Positions 47,211-57,119 are shown, numbered from the stretch's first letter. The stretch is 64,000 bases of DNA from Tolypothrix bouteillei VB521301 (GCF_000760695.4 NZ_JHEG04000001.1:3692452-3756451), one strand, 5' to 3'. Program-made: numbers and translations. The notes: generated by a model from the sequence alone, not told the origin.

Positions 47211-50200
47211 ATGAAGGAGTGCCATTTTGAGCTAGAGAATCAAAGCGAAAATCAAGGTTCTCTACAAAGATTAATCAGAGCGATCGCGCTTTCACAAGGT
47301 CAATTTGCTCTAATTTTAGTACGTTGCAATTATCGACAACTACAAGAGCAAATTATGATAGCTTTCCGCGCTCTTAATAAAGACAAGTATGTCCGAGAAG
47401 TTGTTCTTTCTCCGTCAACAACAACTTTACATAATGCTTTATTCCAAGTACTTTATCCAGAGAATTCTGACCTCGCTATCGACTCTTTTCCATCAGGTCT
47501 AATGGTTTTTGGACTTGAGTCAGTAATTTCGATTGAAGACCTTCTCACTGGCTTTAACCAAGCACGGGATATTTACGCCCACAATTTTCCTTTTCCATTA
47601 GTTTTATGGCTGACAGATGAAGTTGCAATGCTGCTGTCAAGATTAGCTCCTGACTTTAAGAGTTGGGCTGCAACAACTATAAAATTTGAAATGGCACAAC
47701 AAGAGTTAATGGCTTTAGTAAGAAAAGAAACAGAGTCATTATTTACCAAAGTTGTAGAAGCTGGAGTCAAAAAATTTTTACCCAATACCGCCCTTGATTT
47801 AGACCCAAAATCACAGCATCGTAAAGAAATTGAATCTGCTCGTCAGGATTTGCTTCGCGTTTATAATGTTACCTTAGAGATAGATTTAGAAGCGGGGCTA
47901 GAATTTGTTTTAGGTCGCGATTATTATGCTAGAGATGAAATAGATAATGCTTTATCCCATTATCAACAGAGTTTAACTCTTTGGGAACAGCAGTTAAGAG
48001 GGGAGCAAATTTCATCTTCTCCGTCTCCTTATTTTCTAAGATATGCAATAGTACTATTTCACTTAGGATTGTGCTATCTTCGCATGGCAGATTTACATCC
48101 TTCTGTCAGCAAAAGGTATTGGCAAGATGCTCTGGTCTTGTTTCAAAAATGTTTAGATATTTTAGAGTCTATACAAAGACAAGATTTAATTGCCAAATTT
48201 ATTTTGCTAACTTGTGAAATTTTGAAAAACTTGCAAGATTGGGAAAACTTGGAAAAACTTGCTTGCAAATCTCTAGAATTACACGAAATTTACGGGACTA
48301 AAGCACAAGTTGCACAAGATTATGGCTTTTTATCTGTTGTAAATGCTTCTAAAGCTAATTGGTTAAAAGCTTATGAATTAGCAAATCAAGCATTAAATAT
48401 TGCGGAAGGTGCTTCAGATATTTCACGACAGCAGGAGAGTTGGTATCTTCTGTTACTTGGATGCGCTCAAAGACATTTAGGTGAGTGGGAGGAAGCAGTC
48501 AATAATTTGGAATGGGCAAAAATTGTTTGTGAGTTGCAGTACGATCCTTCACTTTACTTGGAAATAGTTAAAGAATTACACTCACTCTATTTTTTTGAAA
48601 GTCATGACTATTTGGAAGCTTTTAAGCTCAAAAGAGAAAAAATTCAAATAGAACATCAATATGGTTTTCGTGCTTTTATCGGGGCGAGTCAATTACAACC
48701 ACAACGGTATAGAATTAATCCCATACATACTTCTCAGGAAATCCCCTCTTTTCGTGAAGAAGTGGCTCGGGAAATAGCAACTTCTGGAAGGCAACAAGAT
48801 ATCAACCGTTTAATTGAAAGGATGACTCGTGCTGATTGTAAACTCACAGTTATTCATGGCTCAAGCGGTGTTGGAAAAAGTTCAATTATTAAAGCGGGTT
48901 TGTTACCAGCTTTAAAACGAAAAGTGATTGGCGATCGCCTGCCCATAACAGTTTTTTTGTCAGCATACAATGATTGGAAGGCAACGATTTTTCATAATAT
49001 CAATTTAACAATTGCTGGGGATGAAACATTAAATTCTCTAGAAAGCTCTATTTTGAGTATTATCCAAAAGATAAAATTGGCTACAAACCGAAATTATACA
49101 ATAATTTTAATTTTCGATCAATTTGAAGAATTCTTCTTTGTTAATACAGAATCGCAATTTAGAAAAGAATTTTTTGATTTTTTATTTGAGTGTTTAAACA
49201 TACCCTTTGTAAAAGTCATTCTCTCTATGAGAGAAGATTATTTACATTATTTATTAGAGTTGGAGCGTTACAGCCAGTATCAAAAAAACGAGTGCGATTT
49301 AGGAATTATTAATGGAGATATTCTTGATAAAGATATTAGGTACTATCTTAGCAAATTTTCCAGTCAAGATGCAATTAATATTATCAAAAGCTTGACTCAG
49401 CATTCTTATTATGAAGCTCAAGATGAGTTAATTACTAAATTAGTTCAAGATTTAGCAGGTGAAGTCGGTGAGGTTCATCCCATTGAGTTGCAAATTGTAG
49501 GTGCTCAATTACAAGCGGAAAACATTACAACTCTTGAAGAATATCTGATATGTGGTGGTTCAGAAAAACTGGTACAGCGTTGGCTAGAAGAAGTTATTAA
49601 AGATTGCGGAGAAGAAAATGAATGTATAAGCTGGCAATTACTGTTTGAGCTAACGCATGAAAAAGGTATCCGACCTCTTAAGACCAAAGCTGAGTTACTC
49701 TCTGCTCTCTCCCAAAAAGAAGGGGGAAATGGTAGCTCCGGAGTATGGGAAAATTGCGCTCCTTCTCCCCTCATCCCTCTTTCCGCTAGTTTGGAACTCA
49801 TTTTGGAAATCCTTACAGGAAGTGGATTAGTGCTGAGAATGCGTGAAGAATCAGGCGATCGCTATCAGTTAGTTCATGACTATTTAGTAGAACCTATACG
49901 CCAAAAAAATAACTATGAAATCACTGCTGAATTAAAAAAAATTCGTTTTGAAAAGAACAAAGCAGAAGTAGCTCAAAAAATCTCTCAAGAGCAACTAAAC
50001 TCTGTTTTAAAACGAAGACTGCGAGAAGCTCGTATAGTCGGTTTTTTATTAACTGTATTGCTAGCAGTTATAGGAGGATTGTGGTGGAATGCTTATTTAC
50101 AAAAAAGAGCAGCCGTGAGTCAAACTTTACGTGCAGAACGTAGCGAAACTAATTTAAAAATTAGTGCTTTGACAGCAGCAAGTGAAGCTTTATTTGCCTC

Positions 50201-52214
50201 TAATAAAGAGTTTGATGCTTTACTGGAAAGTTTACGAGCGTTTCGCAAAATGAAACAAGCAAAAGATATACTTCCAGATACACAAATGCGAGTTGTGACA
50301 GCCCTACAGCAGGCGGTTTATGGAGTTACAGAGGTAAACCGTTTGGAAGGACATCACGATATTGTTTGGTCTGTCATTTTTAGTCCTGATGGTCGGTTAT
50401 TAGCATCAGGGAGTACAGATCGAACAATAAAACTGTGGCGTCGTGATGGATATTTACTCCAAACTCTTAAAGGTCACCGTGATGCTATAACTAGCTTATC
50501 TTTTAGTCCTGATGGACAAACTTTAGTCTCTAGCAGTCTTGATAAAACTATAAAACTTTGGCGAAAAAATTCAATCACAGGTGCTTTTGACCCGTTACCA
50601 TACAAAACTCTAAAAGGTCATAAAGATTGGGTTTATAGCGTGAGTTTTAGCCCTGATGGTAAAATGTTGGCTTCTACTAGCAAGGATAGAAGTATATACC
50701 TTTGGCATACTGATGGTCGCCTAGCAAAAAAACTTTACGGACACCAAGGCTGGGTGAATTGGGTATGCTTTAGCCCTGATGGTAAATTTCTTGCTTCAGC
50801 TAGTGACGACAAAACTGTAAAAATTTGGCGGCGAGATGGTCGTTTGATGAAGACTTTATTGGGACATCAAAAGGGGGTAACTTCTGTTGCTTTTAGTCCT
50901 AACGGTCAGATGCTAGCATCAGCAGGACGAGATAAAACCGTTAAACTTTGGCGCTGGTCGGATAGTCAGGATGGCTTAATATTCCATCTTGACAAAACTT
51001 TACAGCACCATAGCGCTACCATTTGGAGTGTTAGCTTTAGTCCTAACAGCCAGCAATTGGCATCGGCTGGCGATGATAATACTATCAATCTCTGGAGTGC
51101 TAGCGGTACTTTCGTTAAGAGTTTTAAGGGTCACAGCGATGCTATTGCTAGTGTGGCTTTTAGCCCGGATAACAAGCTTTTGGTGTCGGCTAGTTATGAC
51201 AAAACCATCAAACAGTGGAGTTTAGAACCTCCGAGGCTTCCAATTTTAAAAGGTCATAGTGATAGGGTCTTGAGCGTTGCGTGGAGACCGGATGGCAGAA
51301 TGTTGGCTTCAGGTAGTCGCGATCGCACGGTGAAACTGTGGCTGCGCGACCGTTATGGCATGAAAACTAGTCTTTACAAAACTTTAATGGGACACAAAGA
51401 CAGAGTCCCTAGCGTCAGTTTTGACTCATCCGGTCAAATCTTGGCTTCTGGAAGTTATGACAAAACTGTTAAACTTTGGCGCAGTGACGGTTACCTGCTG
51501 AAAACCCTCAAAGGGCATACTGATAGCGTTATGAGTGTCAATTTTAGCCCTGATGGCACGTTATTGGCTTCGGGTAGTAAAGATAAAACCGTTAAGCTTT
51601 GGAATCGCGAAGGTAAATTGCTTGCTACTTTAAAAGGTCATCACGGCTGGGTCAACAGCGTAAGTTTTAGTCCTGATAGTCAGGTGTTAGCTTCAGCCAG
51701 TGATGACCAAACAGTCAAACTGTGGAGGCGAGATGGGACTTTACTCAAGACTTTTTCTCCTCATGAAGGTTGGGTTATGGGTGTAGGGTTCAGTCCCACC
51801 GATCATTTGCTAGCATCTGCAAGTTGGGACAACACCGTAAGATTGTGGCGTTGGGATGGCAAATTATTAAAAACTTTACTGAAGGGATATAGTGACAGTG
51901 TCAATGCTGTGACTTTTAGTCCTAATGGCGAGATTATTGCTGCGGCTAGTTGGGACAGCACTGTAAAACTGTGGAGTCGTGATGGTAAGTTAATTAAAAT
52001 TCTCAACGGTCATCAAGCACCCGTACTGGGTACTAGCTTTAGCCCTGATGGTGAGACTTTGGCATCAGCTAGTGATGACAACACAATTATTCTGTGGAAT
52101 TTAGATCTGCACGACTTGCTGGATCGGGGATGCTATTGGGTGGGTAATTATCTCAAGTACAATCGCAATATTGACCAGCGCGATCGCAATTTATGCTACA
52201 ACCGTGACCGTTAA
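47211..52214 (+). CDS. Giant STAND-type NTPase with TPR-like and 14 WD40 repeats
   Basis: 1667 residues. (1) About 1-210: a domain shaped like a P-loop NTPase but without Walker A (GQFALILVRCNY, LMVFGLESV, FPLVLWLTDEV, APDFKSWAATTIKFE). (2) About 225-500: TPR-like helices. (3) About 530-900: an active-looking STAND NTPase with Walker A GSSGVGKSS (about 550-558) and IILIFDQFEEFFF (about 631-643). (4) One transmembrane helix near 944-965. (5) A coiled coil. (6) About 1043-1640: fourteen WD40 repeats (LKGH...FSPDG...LASASDDKTVKLW), enough for two seven-bladed propellers. The architecture is that of a signalling or immunity sensor: repeats detect, NTPase oligomerises. It lacks an obvious enzymatic effector. 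The partner is the ATPase gene upstream. Confidence 0.92.
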   Translation: MKECHFELENQSENQGSLQRLIRAIALSQGQFALILVRCNYRQLQEQIMIAFRALNKDKYVREVVLSPSTTTLHNALFQVLYPENSDLAIDSFPSGLMVFGLESVISIEDLLTGFNQARDIYAHNFPFPLVLWLTDEVAMLLSRLAPDFKSWAATTIKFEMAQQELMALVRKETESLFTKVVEAGVKKFLPNTALDLDPKSQHRKEIESARQDLLRVYNVTLEIDLEAGLEFVLGRDYYARDEIDNALSHYQQSLTLWEQQLRGEQISSSPSPYFLRYAIVLFHLGLCYLRMADLHPSVSKRYWQDALVLFQKCLDILESIQRQDLIAKFILLTCEILKNLQDWENLEKLACKSLELHEIYGTKAQVAQDYGFLSVVNASKANWLKAYELANQALNIAEGASDISRQQESWYLLLLGCAQRHLGEWEEAVNNLEWAKIVCELQYDPSLYLEIVKELHSLYFFESHDYLEAFKLKREKIQIEHQYGFRAFIGASQLQPQRYRINPIHTSQEIPSFREEVAREIATSGRQQDINRLIERMTRADCKLTVIHGSSGVGKSSIIKAGLLPALKRKVIGDRLPITVFLSAYNDWKATIFHNINLTIAGDETLNSLESSILSIIQKIKLATNRNYTIILIFDQFEEFFFVNTESQFRKEFFDFLFECLNIPFVKVILSMREDYLHYLLELERYSQYQKNECDLGIINGDILDKDIRYYLSKFSSQDAINIIKSLTQHSYYEAQDELITKLVQDLAGEVGEVHPIELQIVGAQLQAENITTLEEYLICGGSEKLVQRWLEEVIKDCGEENECISWQLLFELTHEKGIRPLKTKAELLSALSQKEGGNGSSGVWENCAPSPLIPLSASLELILEILTGSGLVLRMREESGDRYQLVHDYLVEPIRQKNNYEITAELKKIRFEKNKAEVAQKISQEQLNSVLKRRLREARIVGFLLTVLLAVIGGLWWNAYLQKRAAVSQTLRAERSETNLKISALTAASEALFASNKEFDALLESLRAFRKMKQAKDILPDTQMRVVTALQQAVYGVTEVNRLEGHHDIVWSVIFSPDGRLLASGSTDRTIKLWRRDGYLLQTLKGHRDAITSLSFSPDGQTLVSSSLDKTIKLWRKNSITGAFDPLPYKTLKGHKDWVYSVSFSPDGKMLASTSKDRSIYLWHTDGRLAKKLYGHQGWVNWVCFSPDGKFLASASDDKTVKIWRRDGRLMKTLLGHQKGVTSVAFSPNGQMLASAGRDKTVKLWRWSDSQDGLIFHLDKTLQHHSATIWSVSFSPNSQQLASAGDDNTINLWSASGTFVKSFKGHSDAIASVAFSPDNKLLVSASYDKTIKQWSLEPPRLPILKGHSDRVLSVAWRPDGRMLASGSRDRTVKLWLRDRYGMKTSLYKTLMGHKDRVPSVSFDSSGQILASGSYDKTVKLWRSDGYLLKTLKGHTDSVMSVNFSPDGTLLASGSKDKTVKLWNREGKLLATLKGHHGWVNSVSFSPDSQVLASASDDQTVKLWRRDGTLLKTFSPHEGWVMGVGFSPTDHLLASASWDNTVRLWRWDGKLLKTLLKGYSDSVNAVTFSPNGEIIAAASWDSTVKLWSRDGKLIKILNGHQAPVLGTSFSPDGETLASASDDNTIILWNLDLHDLLDRGCYWVGNYLKYNRNIDQRDRNLCYNRDR

Positions 52215-52237
52215 ACAGTGACTTTTTTAAAATTACT

Positions 52238-52609
52238 TTACATACCTAATGAGGGTTCGCTTTCTACGACAAGTCCGTCATTACCATTGCCAACAGTTAG
52301 TTCCTGTTCTAAATATTTGAGGAAAGTTTGCAACTTCATGCGCTCTATGTAAGGCCAACCCCCCTCAGCTTCGATATTACGCAGCAGGGAATAGAGTGCT
52401 TGACGGTTATCAGGTAGACTTTGCTGAAAAGCCCCCTCTCGAATTTCTTGGTGTAACTGCTCGAGCTGGCGCAGTAAGGCTAAAAGGGAAATCGTGTCGC
52501 CTTGAGAATCCTGCACTGCATTGTTAACAGCAGTTGCGATCGCTTGCAGTTGGGAAGACAAGTTTGTTGACAAATTGACTGACTCCGTTGCTTTGCCGTT
52601 GTGACTCAT
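52238..52609 (-). CDS. Small conserved cyanobacterial hypothetical protein
   Basis: 123 residues from ATG 52609 (MSHNGKATES). Mostly helical with heptad-like leucines (SLLALLRQLEQLHQEIREGAFQQSLPDNRQALYSLLRNIEAEGGWPYIERMKL), suggesting a coiled-coil or helical bundle. An acidic C-terminal tail follows. No domain recognised. The in-frame ATG at 52654 would add 15 unconvincing residues. Convergent with the STAND-WD40 gene, 23 bp between stops. Confidence 0.7.
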   Translation of the reverse strand: MSHNGKATESVNLSTNLSSQLQAIATAVNNAVQDSQGDTISLLALLRQLEQLHQEIREGAFQQSLPDNRQALYSLLRNIEAEGGWPYIERMKLQTFLKYLEQELTVGNGNDGLVVESEPSLGM

Positions 52610-53273
52610 TGAAACCTCTGTTAGAAACCCTGTCAATCTTTGATTTAAAATCAATTTATCGCAGGTCGTTGAGTTGGACTATAAATCTACAGAGCGAGAA
52701 TTGCTTTCACTTTTTCGCTCCCCTTTTATAGTACCGTTCTATGCGAAAGAAACTTGACACATTTTACACACATATGTTGCAAGTGGGTGTTAACGACGTA
52801 TTAAAAATAGGTTACAAAATCCACAACTAACCCCTGCCCTCTTCTAACTTGAAAAAGGCAGAAGGTAAAGACACCTTAAAAGACTTGCGCGTACACCGTA
52901 GCTCCTTTAAGGAGAGGGAGGGTGGAAGGGTGACATTTGCCGAACTCGTGTTACTTTATAGCCTTCTAGCTTCTCAGTAAAGATTTCAGAAAAGTACTCC
53001 AGCGATCCCAGCTTGTAGTTCAATATTAAAACGCTTTGATTTTGAGTTAAAAAAAATCGTATGATCTGGCTGATGATTTGCTAATTACCCATAAGACAGT
53101 GGGCTGTATGTAAAACTGTGGATTTTTCTGGTATCCTACAACCACACATCTTGTCAAGATGTTGTGCGCGGGCTATTTGGGATTTTTCCCCAGATAAAAG
53201 AAGGCTAAACGTTAAGCACATTTAGCGGTCAGTTTTACTACATAATTAATAATTTTTTACATTGAGGTTAACC
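52610..53273. other. psbO upstream region
   Basis: No gene. It presumably contains the psbO promoter and leader. ACATCTTG-T-CAAGATGT (53146-53162) is a perfect palindrome about 110 bases before the psbO start, a candidate operator or hairpin. A G/A-rich patch GGAGAGGGAGGGTGG sits near 52911. Confidence 0.5.
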
Positions 53274-54101
53274 ATGAGGTTTCGCGCTTTAATTGTGGCA
53301 ATCTTGGCTTTGTGCATGGGGTTTTTAACTGCTTGTAGTGAACCGTCTAGTTCTGCTACAGACTACTTAACCTATGACCAAATTAGAGGAACTGGTTTGG
53401 CTAACAAATGCCCTCAACTAGCAGAAACAAGTCGCGGTTCGATTCCTATCGATCCTAAAGGGGCTTATGCTATAAAAGAACTTTGCCTGGAACCAACCCA
53501 ATTCTTCATCAAAGAAGAGCCAATCAATAAACGGCAAAAGGCAGAATATGTTGCTGGCAAATTGTTAACTCGCCGCACTTACTCTCTCGACCAAATTATG
53601 GGAGATCTAGACGTCAATTCCGATGGTAGCCTCACCTTTGTAGAAAAAGATGGTTTTGACTTCCAAGCTGCCACTGTTAAACTTCCTGGCGGTGAAAGCA
53701 TACCCTTCTTATTCACTGTTAAAGGTTTGGTTGCTCAATCACAACCGGGCTTAAGCAGCATCAATACCTCCACGGATTTTGAAGGGACTTTTAAAGTTCC
53801 GTCTTATCGTGGTGCGACTTTCCTCGACCCCAAAGGTCGCGGTGTTGCTAGCGGTTATGATAACGCCGTAGCTCTTCCCGCTCAAGCAGACGATCGAGAA
53901 CTGGTAAATGCTAACGTCAAGAGAACTGATGTTTTAAAAGGTAAAATCTCTTTGCAGGTAGCAAAAGTAGATAATGTTACCGGTGAAATTGGCGGTACTT
54001 TTGAGAGCGAACAACCTTCAGATACAGATTTGGGTGCGAAAGAACCTGAAGAGGTTAAAATTCGCGGTTTGTTCTATGCTCGGCTTGAGCCTCGTGCCTA
54101 G
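53274..54101 (+). CDS. psbO: Photosystem II manganese-stabilising protein PsbO
   Basis: Lumenal extrinsic subunit that shields and stabilises the Mn4CaO5 cluster. 275 residues from the ATG at 53274 (GAGG upstream); an in-frame TTG at 53262 is ignored. The signal sequence (RALIVAILALCMGFLTAC) is followed by the mature start LTYDQIRGTGLANKCPQL. The conserved disulfide pair is NKCPQ and KELCLEP, and the typical GDLDVN, RGAS-like and beta-barrel segments are present. The sequence around Cys21 (LTACSE) looks like a lipobox, as in other cyanobacterial PsbO. Single gene. Confidence 0.98.
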   Translation: MRFRALIVAILALCMGFLTACSEPSSSATDYLTYDQIRGTGLANKCPQLAETSRGSIPIDPKGAYAIKELCLEPTQFFIKEEPINKRQKAEYVAGKLLTRRTYSLDQIMGDLDVNSDGSLTFVEKDGFDFQAATVKLPGGESIPFLFTVKGLVAQSQPGLSSINTSTDFEGTFKVPSYRGATFLDPKGRGVASGYDNAVALPAQADDRELVNANVKRTDVLKGKISLQVAKVDNVTGEIGGTFESEQPSDTDLGAKEPEEVKIRGLFYARLEPRA

Positions 54102-54807
54102 TTCCCTGTAAAAATAGGGACTGAGGACTAGGGATTGGGAATTAGGGAGACTGACGATTGGAGTCTGGGGAAAACTCTAGATTTCGATCGCCACTGTCTA
54201 GTTTCCAATCCCTTGCTGTTTTAAGCTATCGTGTATGCAATTTGCACCCTTCTGACTTGGGAAAAATGAGCTAAACCTCCCCCGCTCTCCCTTTCCCCCT
54301 CTCCCTCTGTGTCAAATCAGAAAATGAAAAGCAGCACAGGTTATACTCATGGGGACAATTCCGATTCCCAGTCTGACTGTGCTTTCTTGGAAAAACATTT
54401 TAGTGTTAATTATAGTAATTCAGTATAATTTCGGTTGGTATTTTTGTAGCAAATTTTCTATTTTATTTCTATGTAGTTTTTCAAAAACTACCAATCATAC
54501 CAAAGTTAACTAAAAAACCAAGAATCCATCGTATTTAAATTAAGCCGCATTGTTCGGTCGCCTTTGGTGCGCGTGCTGTTACAAAAGCCCAAACCTATTG
54601 GAGAACAATGTGCAGACAATACCATGTCTGGCGACAAGCTGCTATCTTGACCGGAAGCCGCCCCTTGTCGTCTGCTTGTTAGTGGCTATAAGAGTCTCTG
54701 ACTTAAGAGACTCCAAGTAGGCTACAAAGGCTGAGTTTCCAGACACAATTGCAGCTTAGTTTAACAACGAGTACCCAACTTTTTATTAAACAAATTAATG
54801 CGGTGCT
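54102..54807. other. Spacer psbO-sigF
   Basis: No gene supported; a 94-codon minus frame overlapping sigF is a shadow. A weak hairpin (CCCT...AGGG around GTAAAAAT, about 54104-54120) follows psbO. GGGATTGGGAATTAGGG-type purine strings and pyrimidine-rich CCCTTTCCCCCTCTCCCTC (near 54290) are low complexity. CGACAAG (about 54633) and CTTGTCG (about 54664) could pair. Confidence 0.45.
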
Positions 54808-55584
54808 ATGCCAACTACAGTCACCAATGAACTGAAGCATGAGATTTGGCAGTTGTTGCGAGAATACCAACTGTCTGGAAGCGCTAGTGTTCGCAACCAG
54901 CTGGTACAACTGAATTTTGGACTTGTGAGAAAAGAAGCTCATTACTGGATGAATCAGTGTCATGAAAGTTATGAGGATTTGCTCCAAGTAGGATGTTTGG
55001 GCTTAATTCGGGCTATTGAAAGATTTGAAATTTCCAAAGGACACGCTTTTAGTTCCTTTGCAATTCCCTATATTCGTGGTGAAATTCAACACTACCTTCG
55101 CGATAAAGGTGTGACTGTACGAATTCCCCGGCGATGGTTGGCTCTACAACAGCAAGCCATAGGAGTTTCGCGTTCTTGGCGAGAAAAATACAATCGCCAA
55201 CCAACTGATTCTGAGTTAGCAGTAGCATTAGAAATTTCTTTAGACGAATGGCAGGAAATCAAACTAGCTTGGGCTAATCGCGCTCCACTTAGCTTGGATG
55301 TACCCGTGCAGGATGGAGATGAAGGAGCTACTTGTTTGGGAGAATTAGTTCCAGATAATCGCTACCGCAGCTTTCAATTAGCACAAGAAGACCAAATTCG
55401 CTTGCAACAAGCTCTCGTACAGTTAGAAAACCGGACTCGGGAGGTGTTGGAATTTGTGTTTTTACAAGATTTAACGCAGAAACAAGTGGCAGAACGTCTC
55501 GGTATCAGTGTAGTCACTGTTTCTCGAAGGGTGAAAAAAGGGCTGGATGTACTGAAAAACCTAATGACAGTGGCAGAAGACTAA
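54808..55584 (+). CDS. sigF: Sigma factor SigF (group 3)
   Basis: Alternative RNA polymerase sigma factor. 258 residues with region 2 (LVRKEAHYWM, DLLQVGCLGLIRAIERFE, FSSFAIPYIRGEIQHYLRDKG), region 3 (RIPRRWLALQQQ) and the region 4 helix-turn-helix (LTQKQVAERLGISVVTVSRRVKKGL). The length and the VTVRIPRRW block fit cyanobacterial SigF, which in Synechocystis is needed for type IV pili and motility. The gene downstream encodes a lipoprotein that could belong to that envelope programme. No anti-sigma gene is adjacent. Confidence 0.93.
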   Translation: MPTTVTNELKHEIWQLLREYQLSGSASVRNQLVQLNFGLVRKEAHYWMNQCHESYEDLLQVGCLGLIRAIERFEISKGHAFSSFAIPYIRGEIQHYLRDKGVTVRIPRRWLALQQQAIGVSRSWREKYNRQPTDSELAVALEISLDEWQEIKLAWANRAPLSLDVPVQDGDEGATCLGELVPDNRYRSFQLAQEDQIRLQQALVQLENRTREVLEFVFLQDLTQKQVAERLGISVVTVSRRVKKGLDVLKNLMTVAED

Positions 55585-55737
55585 GATCCTACCTGTGGTC
55601 TTTGAAGAACACTCAAGTATTTAAAGAAACTCTTGCATTGCGGAAAGTTAGGTTATAACGGTATCACACTTTGCCTTGAATCTAAACGTCAAGCATGTTG
55701 ATTTCGAGAAATAGCAAATAACTTTTGAGAACGACTC

Positions 55738-56649
55738 ATGGTCAGAAAATTAACAATCGCAATAGCAGCTATTCTAGCTCTAGCGATCGCCTCCTGTTCT
55801 TCAGAGGGCACACAGGAATCTACCAATCCCTCCACGACGCCTGAAGCGACAGCGACAAACAATCCTGCAAATCAAGCAGCTACCTCACCTGTACCGTCTA
55901 AACCAACAGGCAAACCAGCCTTTTCCAACCCAGTTGTTGCGGCAAATCCTGCTTCACAAAATTTTCCAACATCTGCTAATTTAATTCAACCTACTAATGG
56001 TTTACAACGGCAAAGTTTAGTCGAGAAAGGACGTAACGATCCGTTTGAACAAATTACAAGTTCGTACCCTACAGTAGGCTCTAGTGGAAGAGTTGGAGGA
56101 GGAGTAAGAGTGGTGCCTACATTGCCTCCTCTGCATTCTGGGAAAAGCTTTCGAGGTAAAGCACTCGGAAAATCAGGAACGCTATTGATTCGACCCAAAA
56201 TTAATACCTTGAAGAATCAGCCCAAAAAGAAACTCAATACCACTGCGATCGCAAATGGTACAATTCCAAAAGCCAAGCAGAAACCACCTACTGCTAGAGT
56301 GCTGCCGAAAGTACTACCCCAGGTTGTACCCAACCCTGGTTTAACAGCTATGGCACCACCTCCACCACAACCAGAATTAGCCAGAGCAGTTGTTGTTACA
56401 GGTGTAGTTCTCATTGGCAGAGAACCTCAAGCAATTATTAAAGTCCCAAGCGAGCCAACAAGCCGATACGTACAAGCAGGACAGAGATTGGCAAACGGAG
56501 TGTTAATTAAACGGATTGAGATGAACGAAGGCTCGGAGCCAATCGTAATTTTGGAACAATATGGTATAGAAGTTGCCAGAATGGTAGGAGAAGGAGCTGA
56601 GAAGGACAAGCAGGCACCCACAGCATCCATTGGAAGCCCTATGTCCTAG
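55738..56649 (+). CDS. Proline-rich lipoprotein downstream of sigF
   Basis: 303 residues. A lipoprotein signal with lipobox AIASC (Cys20) is followed by about 190 residues of Pro/Thr/Asn/Lys-rich disordered linker. A folded C-terminal domain of about 80 residues (VVVTGVVLIGREPQAIIKVPSEPTSRYVQAGQRLANGVLIKRIE...VILEQYGIEVARMVGEG) has the strand pattern of PilP/GspC-type secretion-pilus domains. That match is by eye and tentative. Anchored in the membrane, reaching across the periplasm. Position after sigF makes a pilus or envelope role plausible. Confidence 0.75.
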   Translation: MVRKLTIAIAAILALAIASCSSEGTQESTNPSTTPEATATNNPANQAATSPVPSKPTGKPAFSNPVVAANPASQNFPTSANLIQPTNGLQRQSLVEKGRNDPFEQITSSYPTVGSSGRVGGGVRVVPTLPPLHSGKSFRGKALGKSGTLLIRPKINTLKNQPKKKLNTTAIANGTIPKAKQKPPTARVLPKVLPQVVPNPGLTAMAPPPPQPELARAVVVTGVVLIGREPQAIIKVPSEPTSRYVQAGQRLANGVLIKRIEMNEGSEPIVILEQYGIEVARMVGEGAEKDKQAPTASIGSPMS

Positions 56650-56691
56650 CAGTCTCATCTCTAAACTTGTTCCAATTAAAGCTCAGTGAAG

Positions 56692-56943
56692 ATGGAGACA
56701 AAAGAAAAAGTTGAATTTGCTGGTTTACCTTTAGCCGTTTATCGAGAGGTAGCAGCGCATTTGCGTCAAGTGGAAGGGATAGAAATCGGTTTAATTCCCC
56801 AAACATCGCAAGAGTTTGATTACAATCAAAGCCAAATTGGTGGCTTGTGGATTGAATATACTTCAAGCTCTAATTTGCAAACCAGGCAAAGAGTTCAGCA
56901 AATTTTGACCTACTATCAGAACCAACACGGGGATGAAATATGA
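56692..56943 (+). CDS. Small conserved cyanobacterial protein
   Basis: 83 residues from ATG 56692 (a GTG two codons upstream is also possible). Compact alpha/beta pattern: LAVYREVAAHLRQVEGIEIGLIPQ, then SQIGGLWIEY, then RQRVQQILTYYQNQHG. No signal peptide. Family not recognised, but the sequence looks well formed and coding. Lies 42 bp after the lipoprotein gene in the same direction, probably co-transcribed. Confidence 0.7.
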   Translation: METKEKVEFAGLPLAVYREVAAHLRQVEGIEIGLIPQTSQEFDYNQSQIGGLWIEYTSSSNLQTRQRVQQILTYYQNQHGDEI

Positions 56944-56944
56944 A

Positions 56945-57103
56945 GAATGAAGGATGAAGGATGAAGTAAATCCCATAAATCCATTAAGGGGCACCAGTCA
57001 AGGACGATTCGCCTTGATTGTTCTCCAATCATAAATTTTTTGGAGTAAAAATGGGATATATTTCTCTCTCAATAATTATTTTTTCATCCTTTATCCTTTA
57101 TTC
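56945..57103. mobile_element. MITE-like foldback element
   Basis: The two 21-base ends (56945-56965 and 57083-57103) are complementary with two mismatches: GAATGAAGGATGAAGG... against CCTTTATCCTTTATTC. Nested inside are TCCCAT/ATGGGA and TCAAGG/CCTTGA inverted pairs, so the whole 159-bp unit can fold into one long hairpin. No coding capacity. The arms also contain direct GAAGGAT repeats. Confidence 0.55.
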
Positions 57104-57119
57104 ATAATTCTTATTGGCT

